From NCBI GenBank assembly GCA_933207985.1, contig OW240921.1:112543679-112607678 (forward strand): a DNA stretch of 64,000 nucleotides. Direction: 5' to 3'. A model generated the notes under the pieces. That model had not been told where the DNA came from. It did not search any database and was given only the letters and a program-made list of their open reading frames with translations. Each line of letters starts with the position of its first letter. Position 1 is the first letter of the stretch. The DNA is from Pelobates cultripes (taxonomy: Eukaryota > Chordata > Amphibia > Anura > Pelobatidae). Below are positions 48,743 through 59,530 of the stretch, in pieces. A program made the position numbers and the translations under genes.

Positions 48743-50527
48743 CTTGTTTTTTTTTACCTAATGGATTTTTGCTTTACAGCAAACATTTTGGTTTCAAACA
48801 TTTGGAGGAATGATGGGCCCAGCTACACTGTTTGACATAGTTTTATTTCTCGCAGTGTCAATTATGGCGACAGTTTCTTTCACGATCTTAAGGAAATTCT
48901 TCCTGTCAACCATTAGGCATTTGTCAGGCCCTCTGGACATGGCAAGAGTAAGCAACTGGCAAACAACTCCAGACAATATTCATGGAATCCTGAGCGCGGG
49001 AATGCTGCTCTGAAGGAGTGATGATATTGTGACATTAGGAATGTTAAATTCAAGGTATTCTGGGAATTCAATGAATTATCCTACAGTCTCATTTGCCACA
49101 CGCTGGATAATACACTATGTTTTATGCATTCTAGTAATGGGAGACCAGGTATCTCTAGCCGGAACGTCTGTCTCGTGGAATACCGAGAATGTATTGAATG
49201 CACCAATGATCTGAAATGTGCCAAGATAATGCCATGTGTTTCTTAGAACATTCTAGAACCTATTTGTTTTATTTTTATGGAATGCAGTGAAATAGATTGG
49301 TAGCAGAAACTATATTATATACTTGTCAATTTTTAGAAGAAGAGACACAATAATAGGGGATGCACACTATCAGATTTAAAATGCAACCTTTCCAGGTTAG
49401 ATCAAATTGACAATCTTCCCTCTCATTTTGCAGCTTCTACCCTTTTAGCAAAATATTTGCACCCATTATTATTATTTTATTATTTATATAGCGCCAGCAA
49501 ATTCCGTAGCGCTGTACAATGGGTATGATTAATACCAACTGGGCCAACAGACTAAATACACGCCGAGTATAGGCCATATAAACGATCCTGAAGACCCTCA
49601 GGACTAATTGCATGCCGTCCTGCCATGTTAAGAGGGGATTCCATTAACACTGATCCTGAAGGGGTTAAACCATTGCTCTGCTGATAACGCTATATTGTAC
49701 TCCTCTCCTTGCGGTGTATGGACACACGGATCTCTGTGGCAAACAGATGATATACTGTTACTACCTAATGGAAGTTTATATTGGGAGCTGGGCTGATGTC
49801 ATGGCATCATTTCGCTCTACAGAACTTCCTTTCTCTGGAACCCCAGATACATTAAGAGGGAAGCAGTCGCAAGGAAACCTCTCTGTTGACGTCGAGCAGT
49901 GGGTTAGAACTGAATATAGAATGCAATTTGCATTGATCGGGGCAGTCACTGAGGACAGGAAATCTGTGGATGCGGTATACATTTTCTGCTTACAGGAATG
50001 TCACTTTTATCCCTTGCCCCGTGAGCTGTAAAGGACGGAGCCTTTCCAAGTCGCAAAGTCAAAGGAGACAAGTGAACTTAAAGCTTCTATTTTTAGTCGT
50101 CCCTTTTATTAGGCAGGACGGGCGAAGCTTTCTTATTGACATGGATTGAGACGTACGGTGTTGCAATTACAGCAGATCGTGACATTTGGTGTTTGAGGTT
50201 TTTGTAGTGAAGGCTGATGCAAGTTGTATAAAAGTTTAACCCTTAGCGGTGATTTTTTACAATTTTGTTGACAAATCACACTCCGCATTAGCTCGTCAGC
50301 CATTTCTTCAGTTTTAAATGAGATCTGTGAGCCATTGTTAAAGCCAATATGTAATTAAATTCTCAGTGTTTTATTGGGGTTTTCATAGCACAGTGCTGCT
50401 AAAGTAACCAGTTTATTTTAGGTAATTGGCTAATCGTTAGATGTTCTTCTTAGAAACATTCACTGGTTACACGGAGACCCAAACCTGGATTCCAATTCTG
50501 GGGCTAAAAACCATTGCTTAGATTGAT
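48743..50527. other. Intergenic, with an L2-type tail remnant
   Basis: Bases about 49463-49530 (tatttatatagcgccagcaa, tccgtagcgctgtacaatgg) are a reverse-strand LINE 3' tail of the kind seen at 50528. Short frames elsewhere (for example 48810-49013) have no recognisable similarity. Confidence 0.5.
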
Positions 50528-51508
50528 CATTATTATTACTACTACTACTGGTATTTATATAGCGCCAGCATATTACGTACCGCTTTACATTATTATCAAA
50601 AGGGGGAGATTTAACAATAAATCAGACAATTACAACAACTTACAGGAACGGTAGGTTGAAGAGGGCCCTGCTCAAACGATCCTACAGTCTATAGGAGGTG
50701 GGGTATAAAACACATTAGGACAGGAAATAATCAGATTACAGTTTCAAGAAAAAGTATGTGAACCCTTTGGAATGATATGGATTTCTGCACAAATTGGTCA
50801 TAAAATGTGATCTGATCATCATCTAAGTCACAACAATAGACAATGTAAACATTCACACTGCAGGTGGAAAAAGTATGTGAACCCCTAGACTAATGACATC
50901 TCCAAGAGCTAATTGGAGTGAGATGTCAGCCAACTGGAGTCCAATCAATGAAATGAGATTGGAGGTGTTGGTTACAGCTGCCCTGCCCTATAAAAAACAC
51001 ACACCAGTTCTGGGTTTGCTTTTCACAAGAAGCATTGCCTGATGTGAATGATGCCTCGCACAAAAGAGCTCTCAGAAGACCTACGATTAAGAATTGTTGA
51101 CTTGCATAAAGCTGGAAAGGGTTATAAAAGTATCTCCAAAAGCCTTGCTGTTGATCAGTCCACCGTAAGACAAATTGTCTATAAATGGAGAAAGTTCAGC
51201 ACTGCTGCAACTCTCCCTAGGAGTGGCCGTCCTGTAAAGATGACTGCAAGAGCACAGCGCAGACTGCTCAATGAGGCGAAGAAGAATTCCCAAGTTTATC
51301 AAGACATTTTGCAGGAGAACTTAAGGCCATCTGTCTACCAGCTGAAGCTCAACAGAAGATGGGTGTTGCAACAGGACAATGACCTATAGCATAGAAGTAA
51401 ATCAACGGGGGGCGTGGCCTGACCGGGTATGGAGTGAGACGCATCTCCCTGCAGCTCCTAGGCCCCAGCTCACTACCGCACCGATAAACGAGCACGAATT
51501 GACCCGAG

Positions 51509-52576
51509 ATGGGTAAGACAAAGAGGCTACTCACCCCTGGCCCCTCACAAATGGGCTCACCGAGCCGCACAGCGGGTCCAATGGACGGGTACCTCGGAAC
51601 GCCGCGAGACATGCGGGCGCACCAGGCCGCGGCCAAAATGGCGCCGCCCTCACCAGACGCCAGCAGCTCAGACAGCCCAGCAACAGGCCCAGCCAGAGAG
51701 GAGTCACTGACCCAAATTGCAGCAGACCTGGCCACAATATCTGCAAACATGATGTCCAAGGCAGATAAGACGGACCTGCTGGCTGAAATTAGGGCAGTAA
51801 TCAGAGAGGAGGTCACGGAGGTGAGGAGAGACCTGACAGCACTGGAACGCAGGGTGGAGGAACTAGAGGCAGAACGTGTCCAAATAATACAACACCGCCA
51901 AGCCACAGACACAGCCACTACTAGACAAGGCAATGTCCTGCTGGAGTTAAGAAGGAATCTGGAAGATTTGGACAACCGCGGACGGAGGAACAACATCCGC
52001 GTCAGGGGACTCCCTGAAACAGCAGGGGAAGCACTACCAGAGCTCCTGCTGGGCCTGTTCACACACATATTAGGGGACAGAGCCCCAGCAGACTTTGGAA
52101 TAGAACGTGCACACAGAGCCCTGCGCCCCGTGTCCGCTGAGGGACCGCCTAGAGACGTAATCTGCTACCTGCTCTCCTACTCGTTAAAGGACGAAATCAT
52201 GAGGGAAGCAAGAAATCAACAGAACCTCACCTACATGGACGCCCAGATTTCCCTATATCAAGATCTCTCAGTACTCACCCTGGAAGCGAGAAGGGCACTG
52301 AGACCGCTAACCACCCTGCTTAGAGAACGGCGGATACAATACAAATGGGGATTCCCCTTTAGCTTACAGGCAAAGGTGAGCAACATATGGCATATCATAC
52401 GCTGGCCAGCTGACGTGCCACGCTTCCTCCGAGCCGCGAACCTCCCAGCAGTGGCAGTCCCAAATTGGGTCCTGGAGAGACAGCCGCAACGCCCAAACGC
52501 TCCAAATATCAGGCCGGGTACGGGCCTTACAGGAACTGGGTTCCGCAGAGGCGGCCCGGATAGCCATGAAGAATAG
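51509..52576 (+). CDS. L1 ORF1 protein (RNA-binding chaperone)
   Basis: A 355-residue frame. In L1 elements ORF1p forms trimers, coats the element RNA in the cytoplasm and acts as a nucleic-acid chaperone. Here residues 1-60 are Pro/Ser-rich. Residues about 65-155 show heptad-like coiled coil (LLAEIRAVIREEVTEVRRDL, ALERRVEELEAE). Residues about 160-235 form the RRM-like part beginning RRNNIRVRGLPE, with IERAHRALRP and PRDVICYL. Residues about 240-300 are the C-terminal domain (QISLYQDLS, LTLEARRALRPL, YKWGFPFSL). The start ATG follows gacccgag at the first in-frame Met after the 102-base leader. Pfam Transposase_22 would be the expected match. Confidence 0.93.
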   Translation: MGKTKRLLTPGPSQMGSPSRTAGPMDGYLGTPRDMRAHQAAAKMAPPSPDASSSDSPATGPAREESLTQIAADLATISANMMSKADKTDLLAEIRAVIREEVTEVRRDLTALERRVEELEAERVQIIQHRQATDTATTRQGNVLLELRRNLEDLDNRGRRNNIRVRGLPETAGEALPELLLGLFTHILGDRAPADFGIERAHRALRPVSAEGPPRDVICYLLSYSLKDEIMREARNQQNLTYMDAQISLYQDLSVLTLEARRALRPLTTLLRERRIQYKWGFPFSLQAKVSNIWHIIRWPADVPRFLRAANLPAVAVPNWVLERQPQRPNAPNIRPGTGLTGTGFRRGGPDSHEE

Positions 52577-53802
52577 CAGATTCAAGAGCCCTAGGGGGCA
52601 GCGACCGGCGCACCCACCGACGGAGGTATACCCCAGTTTTCACACCCCCATTCAACCCCAGAAACCACGCCGCAGTGAGACAGACCACCGGACCGCTCCC
52701 CCAAAGTTGATGCGAAGAAACAACCTCCGTAAGCAGAAGCTGACACACCGCTGGGTATGTACTTACACCCCTACCCTGGGCCCGTAGCAGTTACGCACAA
52801 GTCAGAGTTGCTGGGACTTGAGACAATGGAGGGCCACATATTTCTTGGGGTGGTGGGATTTATGGGGATCGGGTACCACCCGGGGACGATGATGACATGG
52901 AGGGGATCCCCCCCAGATTTATACAGACTCGGGCTCTTGCCCATAGAATCCCCCCTTTTGGGTGGTTGGGGTAGAGGGGAGGCATTGGCGGACTCCAACT
53001 ACTTGAATGGCACCCCAGGATAAAGTCTGGACAGTCCCGTGATGTCCCAGAGGGCCCCGAGACTCAAGCTCCGCCCATCCCCTGAAGGAACTAGCGAGCC
53101 AACAGGCAGGAGAGGACACCACTTCCCCCAGCTGGAATAGGGAGCAGAGGAGGGGGGTATGGTTCCTTGGGAGGGGGGAGCGGGGAACGCCAGAGGCGGT
53201 GGTTTGGTATTCACAGTTGTACTTGTTATTGTTATTGATTAAGTTCACATGCTCTATACCACTCCTAGGGGGGCACACACCTACACAAGGGGGCTGGTAA
53301 CACACCTGAGCCCACGAAGCCGGGGGGGCTAGGCCGGGGCGGGGACACCCGGGGAGGCCGGACCCGTTAGGTAGCTACAGGGCCCGATTACCGACTAGAC
53401 ACGCATTACTCAGACCCTCAAGAACAGAGAGGAAAATGGATAATGGGAGGGGGTACCCTCGTACTACTTCACCATACCCGCAGGGAAAATTCCAATTAAA
53501 CAAATACAGTGGGCTGGGTGCCGTGAGAGCAGTGCGATTCAGACGACGGTTCACCCAAGAACGGACGACCCACGTACCTCACGTGACAGACTCACACTGT
53601 ACAAACCCTCGGGGGCTACTCTGGTGACATACCCCGAAGGGAATAGACACTGGGAAGTGACTGACCCCGAGGCGAGTCGTAGTCACCTAGATCCCGACCC
53701 ACTAACCTGCCCTGACTTTGACTGGACTACCCTACTTCCCCCCCCGAACCTTACCCCGTGATACTCTGACATACCCATACCCCTTCCCACGCACAGCTAG
53801 GG
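52577..53802 (+). other. L1 spacer between ORF1 and ORF2
   Basis: 1226 bases without a convincing gene. Short overlapping frames on both strands (the largest are 88 codons on + at 52757 and 128 on - at 52919) show no known motif. Mammalian L1 spacers are far shorter (tens of bases), so ORF2 here cannot rely on simple overlap-type reinitiation. Nothing identifies an inserted element: no duplication or terminal repeats are seen. Confidence 0.7.
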
Positions 53803-56800
53803 ATGGGCACTAACTATGTGCCGGCACCGCTTAACCTGTGGTCGAACAACGTTAGAGGTCTAAACGTACCCGAGAAGCGGTCTCAGCTACTCAGTACTCT
53901 CTGGGCGGAACGCATCTCGGTGGCGTTTTTGCAGGAAACGCATCTTAAAGGCGTGGAGGCCCCCACCCTGAAAAACAGAAGGTTCCCCACAGGTTATTAC
54001 TCCAACCATGCCGACCAAAAAAAAGCGGGGGTGGCGATCCTCTTTTCACATACTGTCCCGTTCGTATGCACAGAACAACGAATAGATCCAGGAGGTAGAT
54101 ACTTATTCATTAAAGGAACCATAGCACAACAGCCCTACACATTCGCATGCCTCTATACACCGAACCGTAACCAACATGTCTTCCTAAATAAAACACTCAC
54201 TTTGCTCAACAAGTTCAGAGAGGGCTTACTAATTATGGCAGGAGATCTTAACACTCCGTTAGACGCCAGATTAGACACCTCAAGGGGAGAAAGCTCAATA
54301 CCAGGTCATTGCATACGCGCAGTCGGGAGAGCTCTGACAAGGAGTGGACTAGTGGATTGCTGGAGGGCGGCGCATCCCGATGGCAGGGACTATTCCTATT
54401 TCTCAGCTGTACATCAGAGATACAGTCGGATTGACTATATCTTTATGGCACAGGAAGCCCTGACACTACTCCGCAAGGCTAGCATAGGCCTGATGGCGGA
54501 GTCCGATCATGCCCCGGTCTCAGTCCAGATCCAATCCCCACTACACAAACCAGCGGAAAGGCACTGGAAGCTAAATGAGAATATGCTGCTTAGCCTGGGT
54601 GACACTGACCCGGTTAGGCAAACTCTAACACAATACTTCGACACTAACACAACCCCCGATGTCTCGCCCTTGACGGTGTGGGAAGCACATAAGTGTGTAG
54701 TACGGGGACACTATATTAAGGTCTGTACACAACGGAAGAAAGAACATACACGACAGCTGATAACATTAAACACTCAAATAGCCAACCTAGAGCAAGCTCA
54801 TAAACAAAGTCAGGACGAGGACACGTTCCTCCATCTAACAGCGCTCCGGAGACAGAGAAGGGACATATTAGCTCAGGGTCTCCTACGCACCCTTAGAAAA
54901 TCGGCCCGGTTCTTTTTCGAGCACTCGGACAAAAGTGGCAGACTGCTAGCCCGCCAGCTCCGTGACCGTCGGATGGCGAGCCACATACACAAAATTAAGC
55001 CCAGTGACAAAGCTGAAACCCGAATGCCGGATGGAATTCAGCGTGCGTTCGTAGACTACTACACGGACCTATACAATATCCCCCAACCTAACACTGACGC
55101 TGCCCGCGCACGACAGACCCGCCAAATTACTGAATTCCTGGAACAAAATATAGATAACAAGCTGACCGCGGAAATGCGGGACGACCTAGACCAACCCCTC
55201 ACCATGGAGGAGCTGGCGGCAGCCCTAAAAATCTCCAAAACCCATAAGGCCCCTGGACCTGACGGACTGCCCCTGATGTACTTACGTACGTTCAGGGACA
55301 TCTTATTACCAAATCTCTTACTGGGCCTCAACTCCATACTGGAGGGGGGGCGCTTTCCCCCAGACACGTTAGCAGCCATAGTTACTGTAATACCAAAAGA
55401 GGGCAAGGACCCGACGAATTGCGCGAGCTACCGCCCCATATCGCTACTAAACACAGACCTGAAACTATTCGCAAAAGCCATTGCCCTGAGAGTTGCAAAA
55501 CACCTCCCCCACTTGGTACATTCTGATCAAGTGGGGTTTATCCCGGGTAGGGAAGGGAGAGACAACACGATTAAGGCCCTGAACATCCTACACATAGCAC
55601 GAGCGCGCCGTAGAGAACTTCTACTACTTTCCACCGATGCCGAAAAGGCTTTTGACAGGGTGAGCTGGGCGTATCTGAGGAGTACCCTTACACACATGGG
55701 ATTCGGCCCCAACATGCTGGCCTGGGTGCTCTCACTGTACACGTGCCCCACTGCGAGGATCCGCATTAACGGGGCACTTTCAGCCCCTTTCCCAATCAGG
55801 AATGGCACCCGCCAGGGATGCCCGCTCTCCCCCCTCCTGTTTGCCCTCTCCCTGGAACCATTTCTGGGGGCGGTCAGACGGAATGGGGGAATCTCTGGAT
55901 TCGACCTTGGTCGTCACGAATACCGGGTAGCCGCATATGCAGACGATATGCTGTTCTTTCTTACACAGCCGTTGATCTCACTGCCCAACCTCCTAGCATC
56001 TTTCCGAGAGTTTGGGGCACTCTCTAATTTTAAACTTAATACGGATAAGTCCGAGGCTCTCCACCTCCCACCCCCTACAGGCCCCCCAACACACCTTCAC
56101 ACCCAATACAAGTTTAAATGGTGCGAAACTAAATTAAAATATTTGGGCATATGGCTGACCAAGGACCCGTCCCAATTATACCACCATAACTATCACCCTC
56201 TCCTACTCTCACTTCAGACGGACCTTAAGAAATGGACCCCATATTACATCTCCTGGTTCGGACGTATCAATACGATTAAAATGAACGTGTTACCCAGGAT
56301 ACTCTACCTATTCCAAACAGTGCCAATTACTCTCCCCAGAGCCTTTTTTAGCTCTATGACGACTGCCATCCGCAGATTCGTTTGGAACTCTCGCCCAACC
56401 CGAATAAAAAAATCAACCCTGGAACTACCAAAATTGATGGGGGGCACGGGACTGCCCTCCATAGAGACATATTACCGCGCCGCCCACCTGCACAGACTGA
56501 CGGACTGGCACGCACAACACCCATTAAAACAATGGGTGACCATTGAGCTAGAACAAACTGATAGAAAAATACCCTCTAGGCTTTGGCTACATACTGCCAC
56601 ATACGCCGACCTGCACACCGAGAACCCACTAATCGACGCCACGCTCCGAGTGTGGATAGCTATACGCTACCGACTACAACTCACAAGTTCTCCTAGCCCC
56701 TTGACACCCATCACACATAACCCAGACCTGGCCGATGCTCTAACCCCACAAGACCTAGCCGGCCTCCAGCAGGCAGACTGGATGTACCTGCACCAATGGC

Positions 56801-57672
56801 TCGACACTCAGGGACTTAAACCACTCAGAAACCTCTGCCCAGATAGACCACCGACGATACTCGAACAATTCAGATACCACCAAGTTAAGACGTACTTCAT
56901 ATCCTTACATGGTCGAGGACACCTGACTAGACCCCTCACCAGCTTTGAACACCTGTGCGTACACCGAACACACGTACACAGAGGTATCTCCACTATACAT
57001 ACCATACTCAAGACCCAAACTAACGAAGATGTGGTGCTCAAATTTAAAGATCATTGGGAGAGAGACTCGGGGGAAGTTCTTACTGTGCAAGACTGGGACA
57101 AGATTTACACTCTCACACATAAATGCTCTATCAGCTCCAAGTACCAGGAGCTGAACTACAAAATTTTAACACGCTGGTACAGAACCCCAGACGTACTCAA
57201 TCGCATGAACGTAGGTGCCCTGGACACCTGCTGGAGATGCGGCTTGCATACCGGCACGTACTTCCACATCTGGTGGCAGTGCCCCGAGATTACCACATTC
57301 TGGGAGAGGATCAGGGTAGAGATAAACAGAATCACAGGTGCGGAGCTAACCCTAGAACCCCTAACGATGCTATTACACCACACCCCCACACCCGTTAAGA
57401 CATATAAGAAATCCCTCTTGCTGCCACTACTCAACGTGGCAAAGGCCCTTATCCCTGTGATGTGGAAACAGAGGGGAGCGCCTACCCTCCATCAATGGGT
57501 GACAAGGGTGGAAGAGATCCACTCAATGGAATCCTTAACTGCAGACCTCCACGGTAGACAGGAGCAATGTGCACTGACCTGGTACCCTTGGGAAACATAC
57601 CTAACCAACAGATTAGCAAACCCAAACACGGCCCCCCAGAGGCCCGCAGTTAACCGACTCATACAGAGCTAA
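53803..57672 (+). CDS. L1 ORF2 protein: endonuclease and reverse transcriptase
   Basis: A 1289-residue open frame. ORF2p nicks target DNA and copies the element RNA from the nick. The apurinic-type endonuclease (about 10-245) shows SNNVRGLN at 14-21, LQETHL with Glu45, AGDLN (Asp148, Asn150), SRIDYIF at 208-214 and SDHAPV with His236. The reverse transcriptase (about 480-760) shows HKAPGPDGLP, SYRPISLLNTDLKLFAK, DQVGFIPGR, TDAEKAFD with Asp612, RQGCPLSPLLF and YADD at 712-715. A C-terminal Cys/His knuckle has Cys1143, Cys1146, His1155 and Cys1160 (CWRC then HIWWQC). All catalytic residues expected by family are present and there is no stop or frameshift. Confidence 0.96.
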   Translation: MGTNYVPAPLNLWSNNVRGLNVPEKRSQLLSTLWAERISVAFLQETHLKGVEAPTLKNRRFPTGYYSNHADQKKAGVAILFSHTVPFVCTEQRIDPGGRYLFIKGTIAQQPYTFACLYTPNRNQHVFLNKTLTLLNKFREGLLIMAGDLNTPLDARLDTSRGESSIPGHCIRAVGRALTRSGLVDCWRAAHPDGRDYSYFSAVHQRYSRIDYIFMAQEALTLLRKASIGLMAESDHAPVSVQIQSPLHKPAERHWKLNENMLLSLGDTDPVRQTLTQYFDTNTTPDVSPLTVWEAHKCVVRGHYIKVCTQRKKEHTRQLITLNTQIANLEQAHKQSQDEDTFLHLTALRRQRRDILAQGLLRTLRKSARFFFEHSDKSGRLLARQLRDRRMASHIHKIKPSDKAETRMPDGIQRAFVDYYTDLYNIPQPNTDAARARQTRQITEFLEQNIDNKLTAEMRDDLDQPLTMEELAAALKISKTHKAPGPDGLPLMYLRTFRDILLPNLLLGLNSILEGGRFPPDTLAAIVTVIPKEGKDPTNCASYRPISLLNTDLKLFAKAIALRVAKHLPHLVHSDQVGFIPGREGRDNTIKALNILHIARARRRELLLLSTDAEKAFDRVSWAYLRSTLTHMGFGPNMLAWVLSLYTCPTARIRINGALSAPFPIRNGTRQGCPLSPLLFALSLEPFLGAVRRNGGISGFDLGRHEYRVAAYADDMLFFLTQPLISLPNLLASFREFGALSNFKLNTDKSEALHLPPPTGPPTHLHTQYKFKWCETKLKYLGIWLTKDPSQLYHHNYHPLLLSLQTDLKKWTPYYISWFGRINTIKMNVLPRILYLFQTVPITLPRAFFSSMTTAIRRFVWNSRPTRIKKSTLELPKLMGGTGLPSIETYYRAAHLHRLTDWHAQHPLKQWVTIELEQTDRKIPSRLWLHTATYADLHTENPLIDATLRVWIAIRYRLQLTSSPSPLTPITHNPDLADALTPQDLAGLQQADWMYLHQWLDTQGLKPLRNLCPDRPPTILEQFRYHQVKTYFISLHGRGHLTRPLTSFEHLCVHRTHVHRGISTIHTILKTQTNEDVVLKFKDHWERDSGEVLTVQDWDKIYTLTHKCSISSKYQELNYKILTRWYRTPDVLNRMNVGALDTCWRCGLHTGTYFHIWWQCPEITTFWERIRVEINRITGAELTLEPLTMLLHHTPTPVKTYKKSLLLPLLNVAKALIPVMWKQRGAPTLHQWVTRVEEIHSMESLTADLHGRQEQCALTWYPWETYLTNRLANPNTAPQRPAVNRLIQS

Positions 57673-58521
57673 GCCACCCGGCTACTCCTCCCTCCTAGGT
57701 CCCCTACCTCCTAACCCTTTCCCGAGACTGGACATTGGACTGAACCCCAACGACCGACTCTGACAAGCTCGTATATGGGGCTTATCAATACGCACACCCA
57801 CTGTAATCACAGGTGTAAAATACACAGGAAACCGAGACCCAACCTAGAGCTGATACCGGCATGAAAATATCCCCTCCTGGCCTCCTAGACTGATACCTAG
57901 AGTATCCTCCCTTATGACAAACTATACCGATAGGCATACAAATATATACACCAGCAACAGCCAACCCACAATAGTGGGGAACTTAACCTAAACCATCACA
58001 CTTTGCTCTCACCTAGGCGACAAGATGGTCTTGAATGTTAATAAGTGCTGAGTAGTCTGGGGAGGAGTTAAGGCACTAAAGATATCTTTTCTCGCTAGCG
58101 TGGCCCTATACCATGCCCAACAATATATATATACATGTCAAGCGACAAAAAGGTTCCTGACACTGTTGGTATGAAAACGTGAAATGAGAAATGTAGCGTG
58201 TCAGAAAACTTACCCCCCACAGCACCCAGACTAGACACCGATTCACACCCTACACGAAGAGCGCACACCATAGGTGCAACAAAATGCGCATTGTAGGCTA
58301 GTGGGGATACAAGACTAGAAACCTGACCTTAAATAATTCTACCTAAAGCATGTGATGGAAACTATAGAAATATTGTTTGAGAAAACTGTTTTGAGAATGT
58401 TAAAACAATGGTGACGAATGTTGTTAAGCTATTCAGAAAACTGATGTTAAAATTGACGTTATACCGTTACTACATCTTTCCTTGAAAAAATGATAAAACT
58501 TGAAAATAAAGATTGTCAAAA
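57673..58521 (+). other. L1 3' UTR
   Basis: 849 bases, AT-rich towards the end, closing with AATAAA at 58505-58510 and gattgtcaaaa. No long homopolymer tail. Confidence 0.85.
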
Positions 58522-59530
58522 AGAAGTAAATCAACAACAGAATGGCTGAAACAGAAGAAAATACGCCTTCTGAAGTGGCCCAGTCAGAGTCCTGACCTCA
58601 ACCCGATTGAGATGCTGTGGCATGACCTCAAAAAGCGATTCACACCAGACATCCCAAGAATATTGCTGAACTGAAACAGTTCTGTAAAGAAGAATGGTCA
58701 AGAATTACTCCTGACCGTTGCGCACGTCTGATCTGCAACTACAGGAAACGTTTGGTTGAAGTTATTGCTGCCAAAGGAGGTTCAACCAGTTATTAAATCC
58801 AAGGGTTCACATACTTTTTCCACCTGCACTGTGAATGTTTACATGATGTGTTCAATAAAAACATGGCAACATTTCATTCTTTGTGTGTTATTAGTTTAAG
58901 CAGACTGTGATTGTCTATTGTTGTGACTTAGATGATAAGATCACATTTTATGACCAATTTGTGCAGAAATCCATATCATTCCAAAGGGTTCACATACTTT
59001 TTCTTGCAACTGTAGGTGGGAGTGAAGCAGAGCTGGAGGAGAGAGTAGAGTGCTGCCCCTTAGGAGAGAGTAAAGGACAGGTATGTGAGGTAGAGGTTAC
59101 TCTGGGAGGCCATAAGCTTTCCTAAAGAGATGGGTTTTAAGGCACTTCTTAAACGAGAGTCTGATGGGGGTAGGCAGGCTATTCCATAGGAAGGGAGCCG
59201 CCCGCGAGAAATCCTGCAAGCGTGAGTTGGGCATATGGGTGTGAGCAGCGGACAGGAGAAGATCACGGGCAGAGCGGAGAGACCGAGATGGGGCATACCT
59301 GTGGATCAGTGAGGAGATATAAGAGGAGCTAGAATTGTTCAGTGCTTTATAGGTATGGGTTAGCACTTTGAATTGACTTCTATAGGATACAGGAAGCCAA
59401 TGTAAGGACTGGCAGAGGGGTGAGATGTGAGAGGACCAACTAGAGAGGAAAATCAGTCTGGCGGCAGCATTCATTACAGACTGTAGCGGGGCAACACAGC
59501 TTTTGGGAAGACCAAATAGAAGGCTTACAA

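Larger units (their letters stand above)
51407..58521 (+). mobile_element. Full-length L1 retrotransposon, 7.1 kb
   Basis: It starts ggggggcgtggcctgacc and ends aaaataaagattgtcaaaa. It is flanked by a perfect 14-base duplication, agaagtaaatcaac, at 51393-51406 and 58522-58535. It has a short 5' leader (102 bases), open ORF1 (51509-52576), a 1.2-kb spacer, open ORF2 (53803-57672) and an 849-base 3' UTR. The 5' end looks complete and both frames are uninterrupted, so this is a young copy. The A tail is only about four bases, unlike the truncated L1 at 31777. Confidence 0.93.
51048..58795 (+). pseudogene. Tc1 transposase, deleted and interrupted
   Basis: The N-terminal paired/HTH part is clear: [20 protein letters not shown], then [13 protein letters not shown] and the GRP-like RSGRPVK. 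About 85 residues in, it jumps from NEAKKNSQ straight to [10 protein letters not shown], which in intact Tc1 lies past the first catalytic Asp. So an internal deletion of about 120 residues removed the middle. It then reads RRWVLQQDND, with a stop where PKH is expected, and is cut by the L1. After the L1 it resumes: [20 protein letters not shown] carries the catalytic Glu region. It could not make active transposase even without the L1. Confidence 0.88.
50739..59012 (+). mobile_element. Tc1/mariner element with IR/DR ends, split by L1
   Basis: The ends cagtttcaagaaaaagtatg and catactttttcttgcaactg are flanked by TA (50737-50738 and 59013-59014). Each terminal repeat carries the direct motif aaaaagtatgtgaaccc twice: at 50748 and 50868 on the left, and its complement at 58803 and 58986 on the right. 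This is the IR/DR layout known from Sleeping Beauty-like Tc1 elements. The left repeat is about 60 bases shorter than the right. Without the L1 the element is about 1.15 kb, shorter than the usual 1.6 kb. Confidence 0.9.
50528..59530 (-). mobile_element. L2-like LINE 3' part, interrupted by Tc1 plus L1
   Basis: On the reverse strand, bases 59530-59015 encode an L2/CR1-type reverse-transcriptase-ORF C-terminus: MNAAARLIFLSSWSSHISPL, LHWLPVSYRSQFKVLTHTYK, then LWNSLPTPIRL and FKKCLKTHLFRKAYG. The 3' UTR resumes at 50736 and ends in the tail gcgctatataaatacc-(agt)n at 50528. It is about 730 bases when joined. It is collinear with the copy at 9900-10590, which lacks the Tc1 insertion and so proves the order of events. 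Confidence 0.88.

Noticed and set aside
48810..49013. 67-codon frame with a hydrophobic start
   Set aside because: Short, no known family, and a frame on the opposite strand of similar size; likely chance.
51048..51389. 113-codon DNA-binding protein gene
   Set aside because: It is the N-terminal part of a deleted Tc1 transposase, not a host gene.
55059..55406. 115-codon reverse-strand frame (and others within 53803-57672)
   Set aside because: Shadows of the L1 ORF2 coding frame.
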